From Ridgeia piscesae (taxonomy: Eukaryota; Annelida; Polychaeta; Sabellida; Siboglinidae): a DNA stretch of 64,000 bases. Both the position numbers and the translations under genes were made by a program. The notes below the pieces were generated by a model. It worked only from the letters and a program-made list of their open reading frames with translations. It did not search any database and was not told the origin of the DNA. The stretch's first letter is position 1. The number at the start of each line of letters is the position of its first letter. Below are positions 24,650 through 64,000 of this stretch, piece by piece. Location of the stretch: assembly GCA_025642075.2 (NCBI GenBank), contig JAODUO010000651.1, positions 90,001-154,000 on the forward strand. The letters are read 5' to 3'.

Positions 24650-25090
24650 CCCTGAAAGTAGTCACCATAAGAAGTATCATGGTAGTTGTTTCATGTATTT
24701 AAGTGAAATATTAAGCAAACTACAGACGTGTGAAGTTACGAATTTCATGACTTTTTCTGACGGCTTGCTAATATATGATTTTTTTATATAAACCACCCAT
24801 ATTGTAATTTTTTTCCTTAGTCATATTCACTAACTGAAGTGCAATGGTGCTTGTTTCATGTATGTAGATGAAATATTAAGGAAACTGCAATTTTTTGAAA
24901 TTTCAAATATTTCACCATTTTCCGACAAATTTCTGACAGATAAACCTTTAGAAATGCAAAAAAAATTCTTCTGATATTAGTAATTAATTAAAATGCAATG
25001 ATGCTTCCTTCAAGTACACATATGAAATAATAATGAAAATGCTATTTTATAAAAAAAAACAATGTTTTATTGTTTTCCAAACATTCTCCT
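24650..25090. repeat. Diverged direct repeats of about 165 bp, three copies
   Basis: tgtttcatgtatttaagtg near 24687 recurs as tgtttcatgtatgtagatg near 24852 and as ttcaagtacacatatg near 25013. Surrounding text (gcaatggtgcttg, gaaatattaagg) aligns with each. AT-rich and non-coding. Confidence 0.55.
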
Positions 25091-26636
25091 ATTTGATTTT
25101 GTACATATAAATCACAAGATCATTAAAATAATTACACTGTTCTGACTGAAAGATTAACAACAGAAAGTTAATCACCTTGTCATAATCTTTTACATTTTTA
25201 TTTACACATGTTTTCATTCATTTAATATGTGTCATAATTTGTCAACATTACACAAATTACTTAATTTGTATACTCAAAACTAAATATTAATTGTCATCAA
25301 AGAGTACCCCAGTAACAACATAATAAGTCATGTGTAATATAATTTGAAAAAATTGATAAAAATTCATAATCAATTTTTTTATATAATTAATCAATTAAAT
25401 GTAGCCCAACCAATACATAAACGTGCAAACGATATGCTAAACATATAAAACAATACAATACAAATAAACAATTTAATATAAATTTGCTCCATTAAACATG
25501 GCAGTAATTAATTAGTTTGCACAGCCAACCCTGCAGCCGTCAGAACCTGTCATCTATAAATTTTAATACTATTAATCAAAAACATCCGCTGTCGACCATG
25601 TCGGGATCCGAGTGCTTTGTATACCACAATGCATTGCGTGCACCGCGCGTACGGGTGAAGAAGGCAAAATGGCGACGTAGTTTGAGACAGGGGCTCCATA
25701 AACGGACTTTGTGGCAGTTTGTGCTATCGATTGGCAAGCCATCACTGTGACGTTATTGTCCAGACAATTCTTTACACTACTGCATATGAAGCAACTTGAA
25801 GCATATTAAATAAGTACCCATAAAACATCGCCAAAGATAGGTCATTTTAACTGCATAATTACTACAACTTTTTATCGATGGATTACGATGATATTTATAT
25901 GATCCTATAGTTTTATCTTTCTTCTTCGTTCCATACTTTTCAAAATGGCCGTACTCATTAACATAATCTCGCAAAAATTTTGAAAGATGGGGCCTGTCAA
26001 CGTGATCCAATATGGCCATAGGCGTAAACAATGAAAACCGAAATACGACACCGAGAGGGAAAAAATCATTAACACCTTTTAAACACCACCAAAAAATCAG
26101 TTATCGGCGCAGAATCACAGAATGACATTATAGCAACATAGGAATTTTTTTACAAGAACTGGTATGTTGCATGATAATAAATTACGGCCACTAAACTCGG
26201 GCCCCTGTCTCCCCATGTTGTCAGAAGGGGCGTCAAATTGGTCTGACCTCCCTACCATGGCCTGGGACTCTCATTGGCTCTGCTGTAGACTAGTGTAATT
26301 TTTTTATACTTTTTTATGTCACTGTTTGCGGCAGCAGCTGAGCTAAGCCTAAGTCATGGACATGATACTTGCTTATTATTATTAATATATAATATTAATA
26401 TTATTATCATGGTATGATGTGAAATTCAAAGAAAATTTAAGAATCTGTGAACATTTGAATTGAAATTGAATTGAAATTTATTTCAACAACAACTACTACT
26501 ACTACTACATTATACATACAATACAAATTGTTGAAAACAGGGTAAAATTCAATTAGAAGTGAACCGTGTGTTGTGATTATGAATGTAGATTCAAGATTGT
26601 CCATGTGACTCGTACCGTGACTAGGAGCAACACAGG

Positions 26637-26760
26637 ATGGCAATGGAAAAGCGGTTTGTGGGGTGGAGGTACTTCGCTCTAGTTGGTGGACTGGTGGGCA
26701 TGATAGGGCTTGCAATGTACCCTATTGCTATAGACCCATATCTACATCCTGAGAAGTACC
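26637..26760 (+). CDS. SMIM20-like exon 1
   Basis: 124 nt from ATG to donor gtacgt. Encodes MAMEKRFVGWRYFALVGG and the membrane segment to PYLHPEKY, ending in phase 1. Confidence 0.65.
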
Positions 26761-27584
26761 GTACGTATCTGTTATGGAAAGGTCATCAATTTATCATTAA
26801 CGTTTTTGTTAGTTGACTATACACAGACTTGTGCACAACTAACTACAAACTGAATTCATTCCTGTGATTAGATTTAGTGCCAATAGTGGTTAACTTGGAA
26901 TCTATAATAATAAATCTATAATAATTTTTATTTGGGCTATATTACACTGCACGAACCAGTTTCAGTAACTGTTTTTTGTCCTTTGGGCCAACGGACTTAT
27001 GGCATCACTTCATGTGTGTCATCTGCTGTTCGTTCCCATATCTCAGAAACCATAAAGAATCTAACATACATGTACTTATAATTAAACTTTATTGTGGTGT
27101 GCCAATTTTTAGAGTGAAACTGTCCAACAGTGTTGACAATGTGTCTATAATGCTGTAGAACTTATAGATAATGATTAATGAGTGCAGATAGCACACTGGT
27201 GTTTAACTTTTGATTGTAGCTGTGTGATGTAGATGTGCTACAACAGTGTAGCACTGTCTCAGTTTACTAAGTTTTATTGTTCTGCAGGTGCCATTCAACA
27301 GCAAGCTGGATTAGACAAAGCATCTAGGAAGAAGATGAAGAAAGGTGCATAGTACATACCAGTAGTATCAGGGCACTATATATTACACACAAGACAGTGC
27401 AATATTATGACCTGTAATGTATTTTCATTCATTTTGAAAAAATGCAAATTGAATGTTACAAATATATATTTAAAATTAAGGAACTTGTACAAGTTAAATA
27501 TTTCAGTATGCACATGAAAGCATTACTATAAAATATCAATTACTTTACAAGTGTTTTTACATTCATGCGCACGCGCGCGCGCAC

Positions 27585-27616
<32 letters not shown>

Positions 27617-28379
27617 TAATTATGATGTCATTATTGAATTGAAACACCTTTCTAGTCTGCTGAATGTTTAATGTTGTATACAATACAGTGGCAATTTTGA
27701 TTGTTGCTAATGAAATGTTGAGTCTTATAGAAAACAAATATATAAGTACTCATTAAGACCATCCTCGCAAGCTATGCTACTACCCTGGCCAGTCATATTC
27801 ATAAAGCTGGGGATTGAACGGAGTCGAACTATTCAAATACGGTAATTTACTTCACCAGTCGTTACTGTGTCAGCCATGGGAACAGCGTAAAATTCCCGCT
27901 TCAATTTGAAGACGGATATACCACTGGTGGAAATCCCAATATAATGACACATTCACGTCCTAAACATTGCATGTAACACCAGCAGCATGTAGCAGAACTC
28001 ACCCAACATATTATATCACATGAGAGGAGGCCATCCACACACATTGTGGGTGATTTCATTGGCTGACTTTAAGAGTGGTTTTGAAAGTGATGTGCCAGGG
28101 ATAGAGAAGAGCTGGTACTGCCATAATAAGCCGATGCAAACACTGACACGCGAGGATGATTAAGACCCAGTTTAGAGGATAAGCTGAAATAGCTCACTAC
28201 CTTTACAAATGAAAAATCCTACATGTGTTATCTTTAAACACCTACCTGTCTAATTGTGCTGTGACATTATCGTACTTGTTGTTACAGCCGCATATGAAGC
28301 AGTGGGGGACAAGGACGCATGGAAGAACCCTAAATACCGGGATGCCATCAGGGAGAAGGAAGCAACATTGGAGGAGTAA
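26637..28379 (+). CDS. SMIM20-like small mitochondrial membrane protein, 3 exons
   Basis: Joined exons give 90 residues. One hydrophobic segment (about residues 12-31) is followed by YPI, then a P about five residues on and an E-K-Y, as in SMIM20/MITRAC7 (GG-x-x-x-x-IG-x-A-x-YPI-x-x-x-P). A lysine-rich hinge leads to a C-terminal AWKNPKYRD that recalls the W-x-D-P ending of SMIM20. The family protein sits in the inner mitochondrial membrane and stabilises newly made COX1 during cytochrome c oxidase assembly. The vertebrate homologue is about 67 residues; this one is longer at the C-terminus. The exon 2 donor gtgcat is weak. If unused, translation ends 2 codons later after KKGA. The next in-frame Met is residue 3. 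Confidence 0.62.
27288..27344 (+). CDS. SMIM20-like exon 2
   Basis: 57 nt, acceptor ttctgcag. Encodes RAIQQQAGLDKASRKKMK and K. Donor gtgcat is weak; read-through would meet TAG at 27349-27351, giving a 62-residue form. Confidence 0.55.
27567..27616. repeat. (CG/CA)n microsatellite
   Basis: gcgcacgcgcgcgcgcacac followed by CA repeats, alternating purine-pyrimidine throughout, a Z-DNA-prone sequence. In SMIM20-like intron 2. Confidence 0.95.
28288..28379 (+). CDS. SMIM20-like exon 3 (terminal)
   Basis: 92 nt, acceptor tgttacag, ends TAA at 28377-28379. Encodes AYEAVGDKDAWKNPKYRD and AIREKEATLEE. Confidence 0.6.
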
Positions 28380-29285
28380 GCAGAACACCCGCGGGAGAGG
28401 GTGGGATGAGGCTCATGAACTGTGCAGAGTCCAGAGATCGGGTTGCTTTGAGTCGCGGGCTAGTGCAAGATGGAGGATCTACTCGTTGACTGGAATCATG
28501 TAAAATACATATTATGAACTTGGTTGTACATAGTGACTAAAGCTGTGCCAGTGATTTGATGCACAGCTGTACTACTTCCGCAGTATCTCCAGCTGTTGTG
28601 GACTTGTTTGATGGCAGCCACTACTGCTTGATGCTGTATCATCATATGGTGATGTCTCCACATAATACAGATTTTACCTTTCGGTACTCAATGACTGACT
28701 TTTTGGCTTAAAATGAATGGTGTCCTATTTGGCAGTGTCAGTGAAGTAATATTTAAAATAATTTATACCAAGATGGTATTAAGAAATTGGGCAGTTCTGA
28801 TCTATGGTTCAGCTTACCTCTAGCTATAGGATGATAAATTATGTCCCTGGTATATTCAAAATATAAGCTGATGTTAGGTATTGGTTATTATGGAAGCTAT
28901 ATATTGTTATCTGGGGAGGTTGCCATGGTTACAACATAATTGTTGCATTGTTTTTATGTTGTGGATTTTCATCATACCTGTATAATATGATTTAGCATAT
29001 TCACATGTAAATTATGTCATTAAGAACTGTTACTAAAATGCATTGTGTCACATGAAAAGAAGACCGACATTTCTATTTGTGACACCATCAGTTGCAAATC
29101 CTGCCATCTACTAAACAGTCATGAAGAGATATAGATTAAGTTTTCCGATGAGTTTCCGAAGTCTTCCAACTGGAATGAGTTATTGCTGTAGGGAGTGTAT
29201 ATTGAAGTGTGTCAGTTTTGGTTGTGTGATGTGAATGTAAGTATGTGTACTATGTTGTAGAATAAAATGTACACTTTGAGAAAAC
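28380..29285 (+). other. Probable SMIM20-like 3' UTR
   Basis: About 900 nt without long frames, closed by an AATAAA. Length and content fit a 3' UTR. No transcript evidence. Confidence 0.45.
29261..29266 (+). terminator. Polyadenylation signal AATAAA
   Basis: aataaa followed by tgtacactttgag, about 880 nt after the SMIM20-like stop codon and on the same strand. Probable 3' end signal. Confidence 0.5.
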
Positions 29286-30174
29286 AGAATAGTACTAAAG
29301 TTGTTTTTCCTCAATTACCGCTATATATTGATAACTGCTTCTAAGTGATAGAAGAAATTTTGTAGAATTCTTTTGTGTGCAAGTTGCAATGTATTATTGG
29401 GAAAGTGGCAACCATTTTATTTCTTTGTGCTTGTATAAACATTTGTCAAAGACATTACAAAGAAAAGATACATATTAATGAAATTGTCATGCTGCTCAAC
29501 TATTTGACCACACTAGTAAGGTCAGCCTCGGAGATGGACAGAAGTGACAGGTCACATTTTTAGGGAGACAGTTTTCTATACCTCACTATTGCCAATATAA
29601 TGTGTGACTCCTAGCGTGACCTTAATTGCTGTACTTGTATTGGTAAGCTACAAAAATAATGCTTGGCTCCAGGAAGGGTCACCAAGAAGGGGGCAAAGCT
29701 GGCACAAACCCTCCAAAAAGCTTGTTTGAGGCTTTCCAAAAACAAGGTTCAACCAGATCATTGGCTGTTAACTGTTAGTTGATTCATGATGTCCGAAAAT
29801 GGATGGAGGGTTGGTGTTTAAAAACAAATTTCCAAGTCGTAAATTTGTATGCTCAAATCCCCCAATTGCTGTTCCTTGAGGCTTGCCTGTACACACACAC
29901 AAGAGTAAAGCAAACATGGCATGGCAAATTCAAAAGGACAACGGTACACAATTCCCCTGAAGTGTACGTTGAATGTGATACCTGCTTTGAAACACCCAAC
30001 AAACTGATGCATTCCTCTCACCTATCAGCCCCAGACACGCCTGCTTTCATATATCACATCAACTGCTCAGGGAAGCAGTTGGCCATGCTGCAGTTACTGC
30101 ACAAAGATATATCTTTTTTGTATCTATACAGATGAGTGAACTGAAGCAACACCAAATCATCCTATATAATATAT

Positions 30175-30215
30175 AAATATATTATACACACATATATATA
30201 TACACACACATACAT

Positions 30216-30247
<32 letters not shown>
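30175..30247. repeat. TA/CA microsatellite
   Basis: Mixed tatata and cacaca runs ending in about 28 bp of TA. Confidence 0.9.
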
Positions 30248-30253
<6 letters not shown>

Positions 30254-30589
30254 CTCCCATATATATAGGAACCAGAATATCCATCACATTGTATCTTGCC
30301 TAGTTTCATCAGCAAATGGAACATACTGTCCACTAATCAGTCTAATGTCCATGATGCTAACCTGGACTACCTCTACCATATGGCCATCCTTCTAAATTAC
30401 TACTGAATGCTGCCACTATCCCAAATATCCCATTGCAAGGAAACATGCCAAAAATTGCATACAGAGTACAACTATTTTATTCTCAGAACAGACGTGAAAG
30501 CCCGTTCAATAAACAAATGTTCAGCACATTGAACATCTGGAACTGGATGAGTCTTATTGTTGTCATGATATGTTTATCATCATCATTGT

Positions 30590-30860
30590 GCAGCCCCATA
30601 GTGTCCTTTGATTGGGCAAAGGGTCAGCATGCAATTTCCACAACTGCCTATCTTGCTTGCTTCCAGAAGTCATCTAGTTCATGTCTCCATCGTCTTGCTG
30701 GTCTACCTCTAGATCATTTCCCTTCGCTGGGTTTCCAGGTGGTGATATAACACACACAAAATTAATGTCCATCGTTTATCTCGTATTCTGCTGATGTGCC
30801 CTGCCCAGGTTCACTTCCATCTTCTGACTTGTTCAATCACATCTGTGACCTTTTGTTTAT
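30590..30860 (-). mobile_element. LINE C-terminal fragment
   Basis: Minus-strand translation gives WKWTWAGHISRIRDKRWT and, in a shifted frame, a RPARRWRHELDDFWKQA block. This is the WAGH-I-x-R ... D-x-RW ... GRP-x-x-RW-x-DD pattern found near the C-terminus of many non-LTR retrotransposon ORF2 proteins. Frameshifted and truncated. Confidence 0.6.
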
Positions 30861-31349
30861 ATACTAGTGATATTAAATATAATCACACAATTAATCCTCA
30901 GTATTATTTAAATATACATAAATTTCATAATAAAAAAGCATAATGTTTAAGTTATATTTTATTAAAATGCAAAAGTTTGCTTTGTTAAATTATATTTTTA
31001 TCCTATTAAATGGTTTATTGTTGAGTGTGCATAATGTTTAAACAATGCACATGTGTAAATTAATATAACACAATTTTATTGTAGTACCGGTAGTAGTAGT
31101 TAGTATAGTAGCAATGACAATAATAAAATTATTAATTCAGTAATCATACAATCAACTATTCATACTGTAAAGGCACGAAGTTACTGGCAGTTGTGGTTTG
31201 TTGCAACAAAAATATAATTAGCAAATTGTAAAAAAGCTATCGTCATCTGAATGGCAAACTTTCCTCAAATAAAACGTAGACTTAGTTGTGACGTATAACC
31301 AATATTAGCTGGATAGATATAACCCTAGATTTAAATATGCAGTAAACTG

Positions 31350-31410
31350 GGAAAAGGGCACAAACTACCGGAAGTAAACAGGCGGCCATATTGGAAAATT
31401 GGGTGAGGCC
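31350..31410 (+). promoter_or_regulatory. Possible CYFIP promoter/5' UTR exon
   Basis: An accggaagt ETS-type site is followed 8 nt later by ggcggccatattgg, close to a YY1 CCATNTT site, then gggtgagg, a donor-like sequence. Such pairs are common at TATA-less housekeeping starts, and a noncoding first exon is expected upstream of the CYFIP start. Inference only. Confidence 0.3.
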
Positions 31411-32400
31411 TAGTTATTTTCTGCATGTTACTTACAAAATGTAAATATTCGTGGTATCCTTATACGAACATATCCCAAATTATCATGCTTAATGAAACAC
31501 TTATTTAGGATTTATGCAGTGTTTTGCAAATGCTGCTGTCTGTTAAGAATTCTTGAATTTCAGACCGAATGCTCCAGGCCATCTTCCAGGAATCCTCGTT
31601 CCAAAAATAGCCCAATAAGTATTCGCTGTATTCTTTTATTCAAGCTGAAAGAACATTTTAATTCATTTCATTTTATTATAATTGAAATTTAGTTATGCCT
31701 ACATTCTGCCTGCCGAAATTGCGAGTTCAGTGGTTCTACCAGGAAATGTTAAAATGCTAACTAAAACGAGCGATAATAGAAACGGTAGACCCCCTAGATC
31801 TAGTACTGATTATGAATGTTATTAAAATTAATCATAGATCCCTGAACTTAATCCATGTGCACAAGGTATGGTACAATGGAAGTATGTTGGCATCCATTGC
31901 AATGTAATTACTATTGTTAGGGTTGCCAGTAATGCTAAGAACATACCAACTGACTAATGCCGAGTTCAGTTGGCAGTCGGCGTAAAGAAGCAGATGGTAC
32001 TCATTGCCAATTAATTCCGCCGACTTCTGCCTGCACACACAACCGACTAGCGCCGACCGTTGGCACAAAACTTACCATACAAAACAGGCATCGGGTCAAA
32101 TACATTTGTATTTGAAGAAGATTTGAATACTTTTTTAAGTATTTGATGTTTATAAATTAAAAGTATTTGTATTTAAATACTTTCCTAAAGTATTTGACTT
32201 TTTTCAAATTCATTGTCAGTATCAACATTTCTGTTTCAAGATATTTCAACATATTTTGTCCTTTACCTCTGTGGATAGAGGTTTTTGGGTCAGTTGTCAC
32301 TGTGATGTAGTTAGCAATAACAACACTCCTTAGCACTGGTCTGCCTGTCATCACATGAGCAAAACACTAATTATTCTTACAAACTAGATGTCTCTATAAC

Positions 32401-33396
32401 AGGGCTTTATGCAGGACTAAATTATTGCCAGTCACACGTTTTGGTGGACACATGGATGTTAACTATAGGGCGTGCAAGTCTCGCACGCGAAAACGAGGCT
32501 GGGGGCAGGAGGTCCATGGATATACTCCATGTTAACATATAGGACTTTGCTTTGTTTTTGGTCGTAATAATCAAACTGTTCCAAAATAGCGTATTTCAGT
32601 TATACTGTCCGAAGGATTATTACAAGCAGAAGCAGTGGAACCCTTTGCCGGTGACAATGATCACGGAAATCATAAATTTTAATCGATTATTATGGTGGTT
32701 GCTATGGCAATAGCGGCAAGTACTTGTGTTTGGCGATCTTGACTAATAATGAAGAGTGCCAGTTTTCGCGCAGTACAACCTGTTTGGGCCAAACATATAC
32801 ATGTGTTATGATTATGTGCATTTAGACAACTTGTCAGATATAAGTGTTTATCGAAACCACAAAGTACAGCAATGTAAAACGCAAATTCCGTAAAAGACAC
32901 GTACGGCATAACATCGTGTCTATTATCTGCACAACGTAAATCGCTAGGTGTCTATGATAGTGTGATAAACTCAATATTAAATCGGACAAGATAAGAAACA
33001 TATAACACAAGATATTTATGAACTGGTATTCCTCAGTCGGAAGCTACAACTGTCATCCATCATTAAAATATTATTCTTGTGTCGAGTCCCCAACTAGTCT
33101 CGCTTAGTCCCCAATAAGCTCCAGTTGTGCAGAGTCACGCCATGTATCGTGACCCACTTGCAGGCCCTATTAAGCCAGTTTCCAACTGAAATGGACTATA
33201 AACATACATGTGGCACCATTTAGGCTCACTTCTAAGGCATAACTGACAACATCTATGGTTGTGGAACACCTTTTTGTTTTGCTCCTTCATTTATTTCTGT
33301 CCACCAGACCACCACTCATATTTCTGCTTGTCCACAACGGTTTTTACCCATCCAAATGATGGGTGGACCCAGTGGACAGGTCTCTGCATAAAGCTA
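32401..33396. mobile_element. MITE family B copy (middle layer, interrupted)
   Basis: Starts agggctttatgcagg, ends ctctgcataaagct. The two halves, 32401-32464 and 33171-33396, match the continuous copies at 11398 and 56098 once the inner insertion is removed. Confidence 0.7.
32465..33170. mobile_element. 706-bp inverted-repeat element (inner layer)
   Basis: Begins atagggcgtgcaagtctc and ends gacccacttgcaggccctat, reverse complements at the termini with one mismatch over the first 14 bp. It splits the family B MITE at a point where copy 56098 is continuous (gttaattgttaagcc). No transposase seen. Confidence 0.65.
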
Positions 33397-34240
33397 TGTC
33401 TATATATAAGTTGTTTTTCTTTTACTTACATAGTAATACATCCTGAAAATTAGAAGTATTTGAAATACTTTCCAATGTATTTGTGTTTAAGTATATTTGT
33501 ATTTAAACGTATCTCTATTTGAATCCCTCAAGAGTATTTGTATTTAAATACATTTCAAGGTATTTGACCCCATGTCTGATAAATACACGCTTCACCCCTT
33601 TGGCATATACAATTTATACAAGATAATTGTGCAAAAAACATTATGATTTTGAAGTTGGCTATTGCCATACAAAATTATGGCGATATCATTACTGCCACCT
33701 CGTTGACTATGGAAACAATCCAGGCATGTCCACACACAGTGGCAGAAGAGGAGCCAGGGGCATACATAAATATAATTGAAGAATTGCATAAAAATAGTAA
33801 TTTCACTCTAATTGTATGGAGTGGGGAAAGTTGCCAATGAACACGCATTTAACAATGTGTTGGCTATCTGGTAAATGAAATGTGTTACATAGCAGCCATC
33901 ACGATGAAATGGCTTGATTGAGCATTTGACCAATGCTCCAGCAAAGAAATTCACAGCATCGAATTGTGTTTTATATCAGTATAAAGAACCATACATTTAT
34001 CCTTTCCAAGTAACAGTCATCTTCAAATATAATCCGCTGCACCTGATGAAATCCTCAAAAATGGGGTTCACCGATAGAGCCGCTTTGCAGATTTTTTATG
34101 GTTTATAATTTGTGCCCGGTAGTGGAGCCCCCAGCGGTAGCGCTTGTCACAAGATAATATGGTAAATCCTGTTGGAAGCGGGAAACAAAGTCGGGCAAAA
34201 TTACATTTATTTGTGGCGCCTGTTTTAAGAACAAGCAATA

Positions 34241-34380
34241 AAAAATGGTGATTGTTCAATGGGAGTAGGAAAAATAATATACCGCTTTCTAAAAACTTGG
34301 ATACCTGCCAAAAAATGGTGATTGTTCAACGGGAGTAGGAAAAAATAATATACCGCTTTCTAAAAACTTGGATACCTGCC
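34241..34380. repeat. 70-bp tandem duplication
   Basis: Two adjacent, nearly identical units starting aaaaaatggtgattgttcaa and ending ggatacctgcc, with one substitution and one A-run length difference. A recent duplication. Confidence 0.9.
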
Positions 34381-35589
34381 AGGTCGGTAAATATGAAAGT
34401 AAAAAAATTAAACCTTGTGATCAGAGTTGACTTGAACAACTAAAACATACTCTGGGCTCATATATGTCAAGGTATATCACATGATCGCTGTATGATTTTC
34501 TATTGGCAAACTTACTACCGACCGCCAGGTTATGAAAAACACCTGCACATACCAGCCGAGTCATCATTGGATTCATCTTATATAACATTGACTTCAGATT
34601 AATGCTGACTGCTGAATCAACATTTGAATCTGTGCTGGTCGGCACTATACGGCCGACCGTTGGCGTAAAGTTGTGCACACCAATTGACTGCAGTCAAGTC
34701 AACTGTGCACCCAAATTGGCTGGTGTGTGCATAGCATAACTGAATTGCTCAGAATGCAGGTCTTTTGCAGACCTGTACCTCAAAAAAACTTTAAAACAAC
34801 CACTTACAATCATTAAATTTCACCTCATACATCTGCTACACCTCTGCCATGACTACATACTAGTTGCATGATAAAAAAATTTGTCTTATGTCAATAAACA
34901 TATACAAGGATAGTCACTAATTTGTTATGCATAAATATGAATAACACAGGAACTCAGATAGGTGGCCACTTTGTCCCTGCACTACATTAGTTGTTCTGAT
35001 CACATATATGGTTAGGCTGAAAGGTATTTCTAACAAGTTTAACACCATGTGTTTTTACATGCATTTGTGTGCAGAGGAATTAGCAAACAGAAGTAAAGTG
35101 GCGCCATCTACCAGTTTCATGTAAAAAAGTAATGTCTGTAAAAACAAGTCAATTTTGTGTACCTTTGTATCTAGAAAAGACAGTAATCAAAATTGTGTTA
35201 TCATGTCACATAACGTATGTGTAATAAAGGTATAGCAGATGTATAATGTAAAATTTAGTTAAAATTGCTGTTCTTCATGTGCTGATATTGTCAGACATTT
35301 TTGTCCTCTGTTGTTTTCCCGAAGTCAGTAATAAAAAATGATCCCTTAGTTCAAATTTCCAACAGTCAAAACGGACTCAGTCCGTCCAATAGATGGGCTG
35401 ATCGGTAAACTGGCAATATCTGCGCTGACATTGTCAGTCATTTTTGTTTTCTGTCATTCTCCCAAAGTCTATAATAATAAAATTAGTCCCTGAATTAAAA
35501 TTACTAACACCCAAAAACGGACTAAACCCACCCGAAAGATGACCCAACCAGTGTATAAACAAAGAGCCTTGTGTTTGCAGGTGTGAAGC

Positions 35590-63513
<27,924 letters not shown>

Positions 63514-63839
63514 GTGAGCATCTCAGTCCCAGCTGAATCATGTCTTGTTTAAATCCACGAAGATCAAGCAACAATAACTTGAATTGTTTATAATTTTTAA
63601 TACAATATATTAAAACAGATATGTTGAAGGTTTCTGAAGGATATTAGACTAGATGTTCGAATTGATATTTGGTTTATTTATTTTATGGCAGGTGACATTT
63701 TTTAGCAAGAGGGACGAATACCCTCAGTACGAGGAAGAAGGCAATTATGGTGGTAGTCATGAAAAAGGGAAAATAGAAAGATATAAACAACAATAGACCA
63801 ATGTACTTGTTGTCAAACAAAACACTACTTTTGAAACTG

Positions 63840-64000
63840 CACAACACTTTGACAGACACAGACACTGCTCTTGACACTTTTTGTCAGACACAGACTGCTC
63901 TTGACACTGTTTGACAGTCACAGACACTGCTCTTGAGTCTTGACACTGTTTGACAGTCACAGGCACTGCTCTTGACACTGTTTGACAGACACAGGCACTG
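63840..64000 (+). repeat. Minisatellite at the right edge
   Basis: About five copies of a unit of roughly 32 bp containing cactgctcttgacactgttt and gacagacacag, cut by the window end. Each unit contains tttgacag, an acceptor-like string. Confidence 0.9.

Larger units (their letters stand above)
20852..26636. other. Intergenic region between divergent genes
   Basis: Should hold the PP2C promoter and 5' UTR (minus) and the SMIM20-like promoter (plus). A ccggaagt ETS-type site lies near 23270 and an aaggcaaaatggcg element near 25663; neither can be tied to a transcript. Contains a dispersed repeat (22560-22730) and diverged direct repeats (24650-25090). The frames at 25517-25750 (plus) and 25777-26031 (minus) are unrecognised. 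A possible inverted LINE 3' tail (aatttatttcaacaac) sits near 26465. Confidence 0.5.
32085..33578. mobile_element. hAT-like non-autonomous element (outer layer of nest)
   Basis: Left end caggcatcgggtcaaatac, right end gtatttgaccccatgtctg, imperfect reverse complements, with further tatttgtatttaaatac inverted motifs inside both ends. The CAG-TGGGGTC-type terminus is hAT-like. The flanking 8 bp (atacaaaa and ataaatac) do not match, so the target duplication has decayed or is absent. No transposase is encoded. Confidence 0.6.
29286..35589. other. Intergenic region upstream of CYFIP
   Basis: Contains a TA/CA microsatellite (30175-30247), a minus-strand LINE fragment (30590-30860), a possible promoter (31350-31410), a three-level nested DNA transposon (32085-33578) and a 70-bp tandem duplication (34241-34380). 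The plus frame 29779-30135 (118 codons) is unrecognised. 34400-35589 has no recognisable feature and presumably includes CYFIP 5' intron sequence. Confidence 0.5.

Noticed and set aside
25777..26031. Minus-strand 84-codon frame next to the SMIM20-like start
   Set aside because: No recognisable family, no splice context and AT-rich composition like the flanks.

Overview
The window is a piece of an animal nuclear genome. It has long spliced genes with GT-AG introns, CR1/jockey-like and RTE-like LINE remnants, tRNA-derived SINEs, hAT and MITE-type DNA elements, and many micro- and minisatellites. The gene set (an invertebrate-type PP2C, a SMIM20-like protein and a CYFIP/Sra-1 orthologue) points to an invertebrate. 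A lophotrochozoan such as a mollusc is my guess, not a proof.

Layout. 1-1190: two tandem arrays flanking a 151-bp copy of the PP2C gene 3' end. 1903-3770: decayed LINE. 4389-5253: two unidentified minus-strand ORFs. 7141-20851 (minus): a complete nine-exon PP2C phosphatase gene (327 residues) plus a phase-compatible candidate cassette exon at 18873-18974. 20852-26636: intergenic, between divergently oriented genes. 26637-28379 (plus): a three-exon SMIM20-like gene (cytochrome c oxidase assembly). 28380-35589: intergenic, with a LINE fragment, a three-level nested transposon and a possible ETS/YY1 promoter. 35590-63513 (plus): 24 coding exons of CYFIP (Sra-1, WAVE regulatory complex), about 1037 of some 1250 expected residues; the last exons lie beyond the right edge.

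The most unusual feature is that minisatellites repeatedly sit on splice junctions. In CYFIP the 3' splice sites of exons 11, 12, 13, 18 and 19 and the 5' splice sites of exons 12 and 13 each adjoin a tandem array whose unit resembles that junction. The extreme case is intron 12. About ten 65-bp copies of the exon 12 end plus its donor are followed by about 73 copies of an 83-bp unit. Each 83-bp unit carries the exon 13 acceptor, the first 34 nt of exon 13 and a GTAAGT donor, so it looks like an array of decoy micro-exons. PP2C exons 4 and 9 also have arrays just upstream of their acceptors.

CYFIP exons 1 and 2 each carry one apparent extra base in a homopolymer. Removing it restores the family sequence, which suggests consensus errors or a frameshifted allele. 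All calls are from reading the sequence only. Family assignments rest on recalled conserved motifs, not on database searches.
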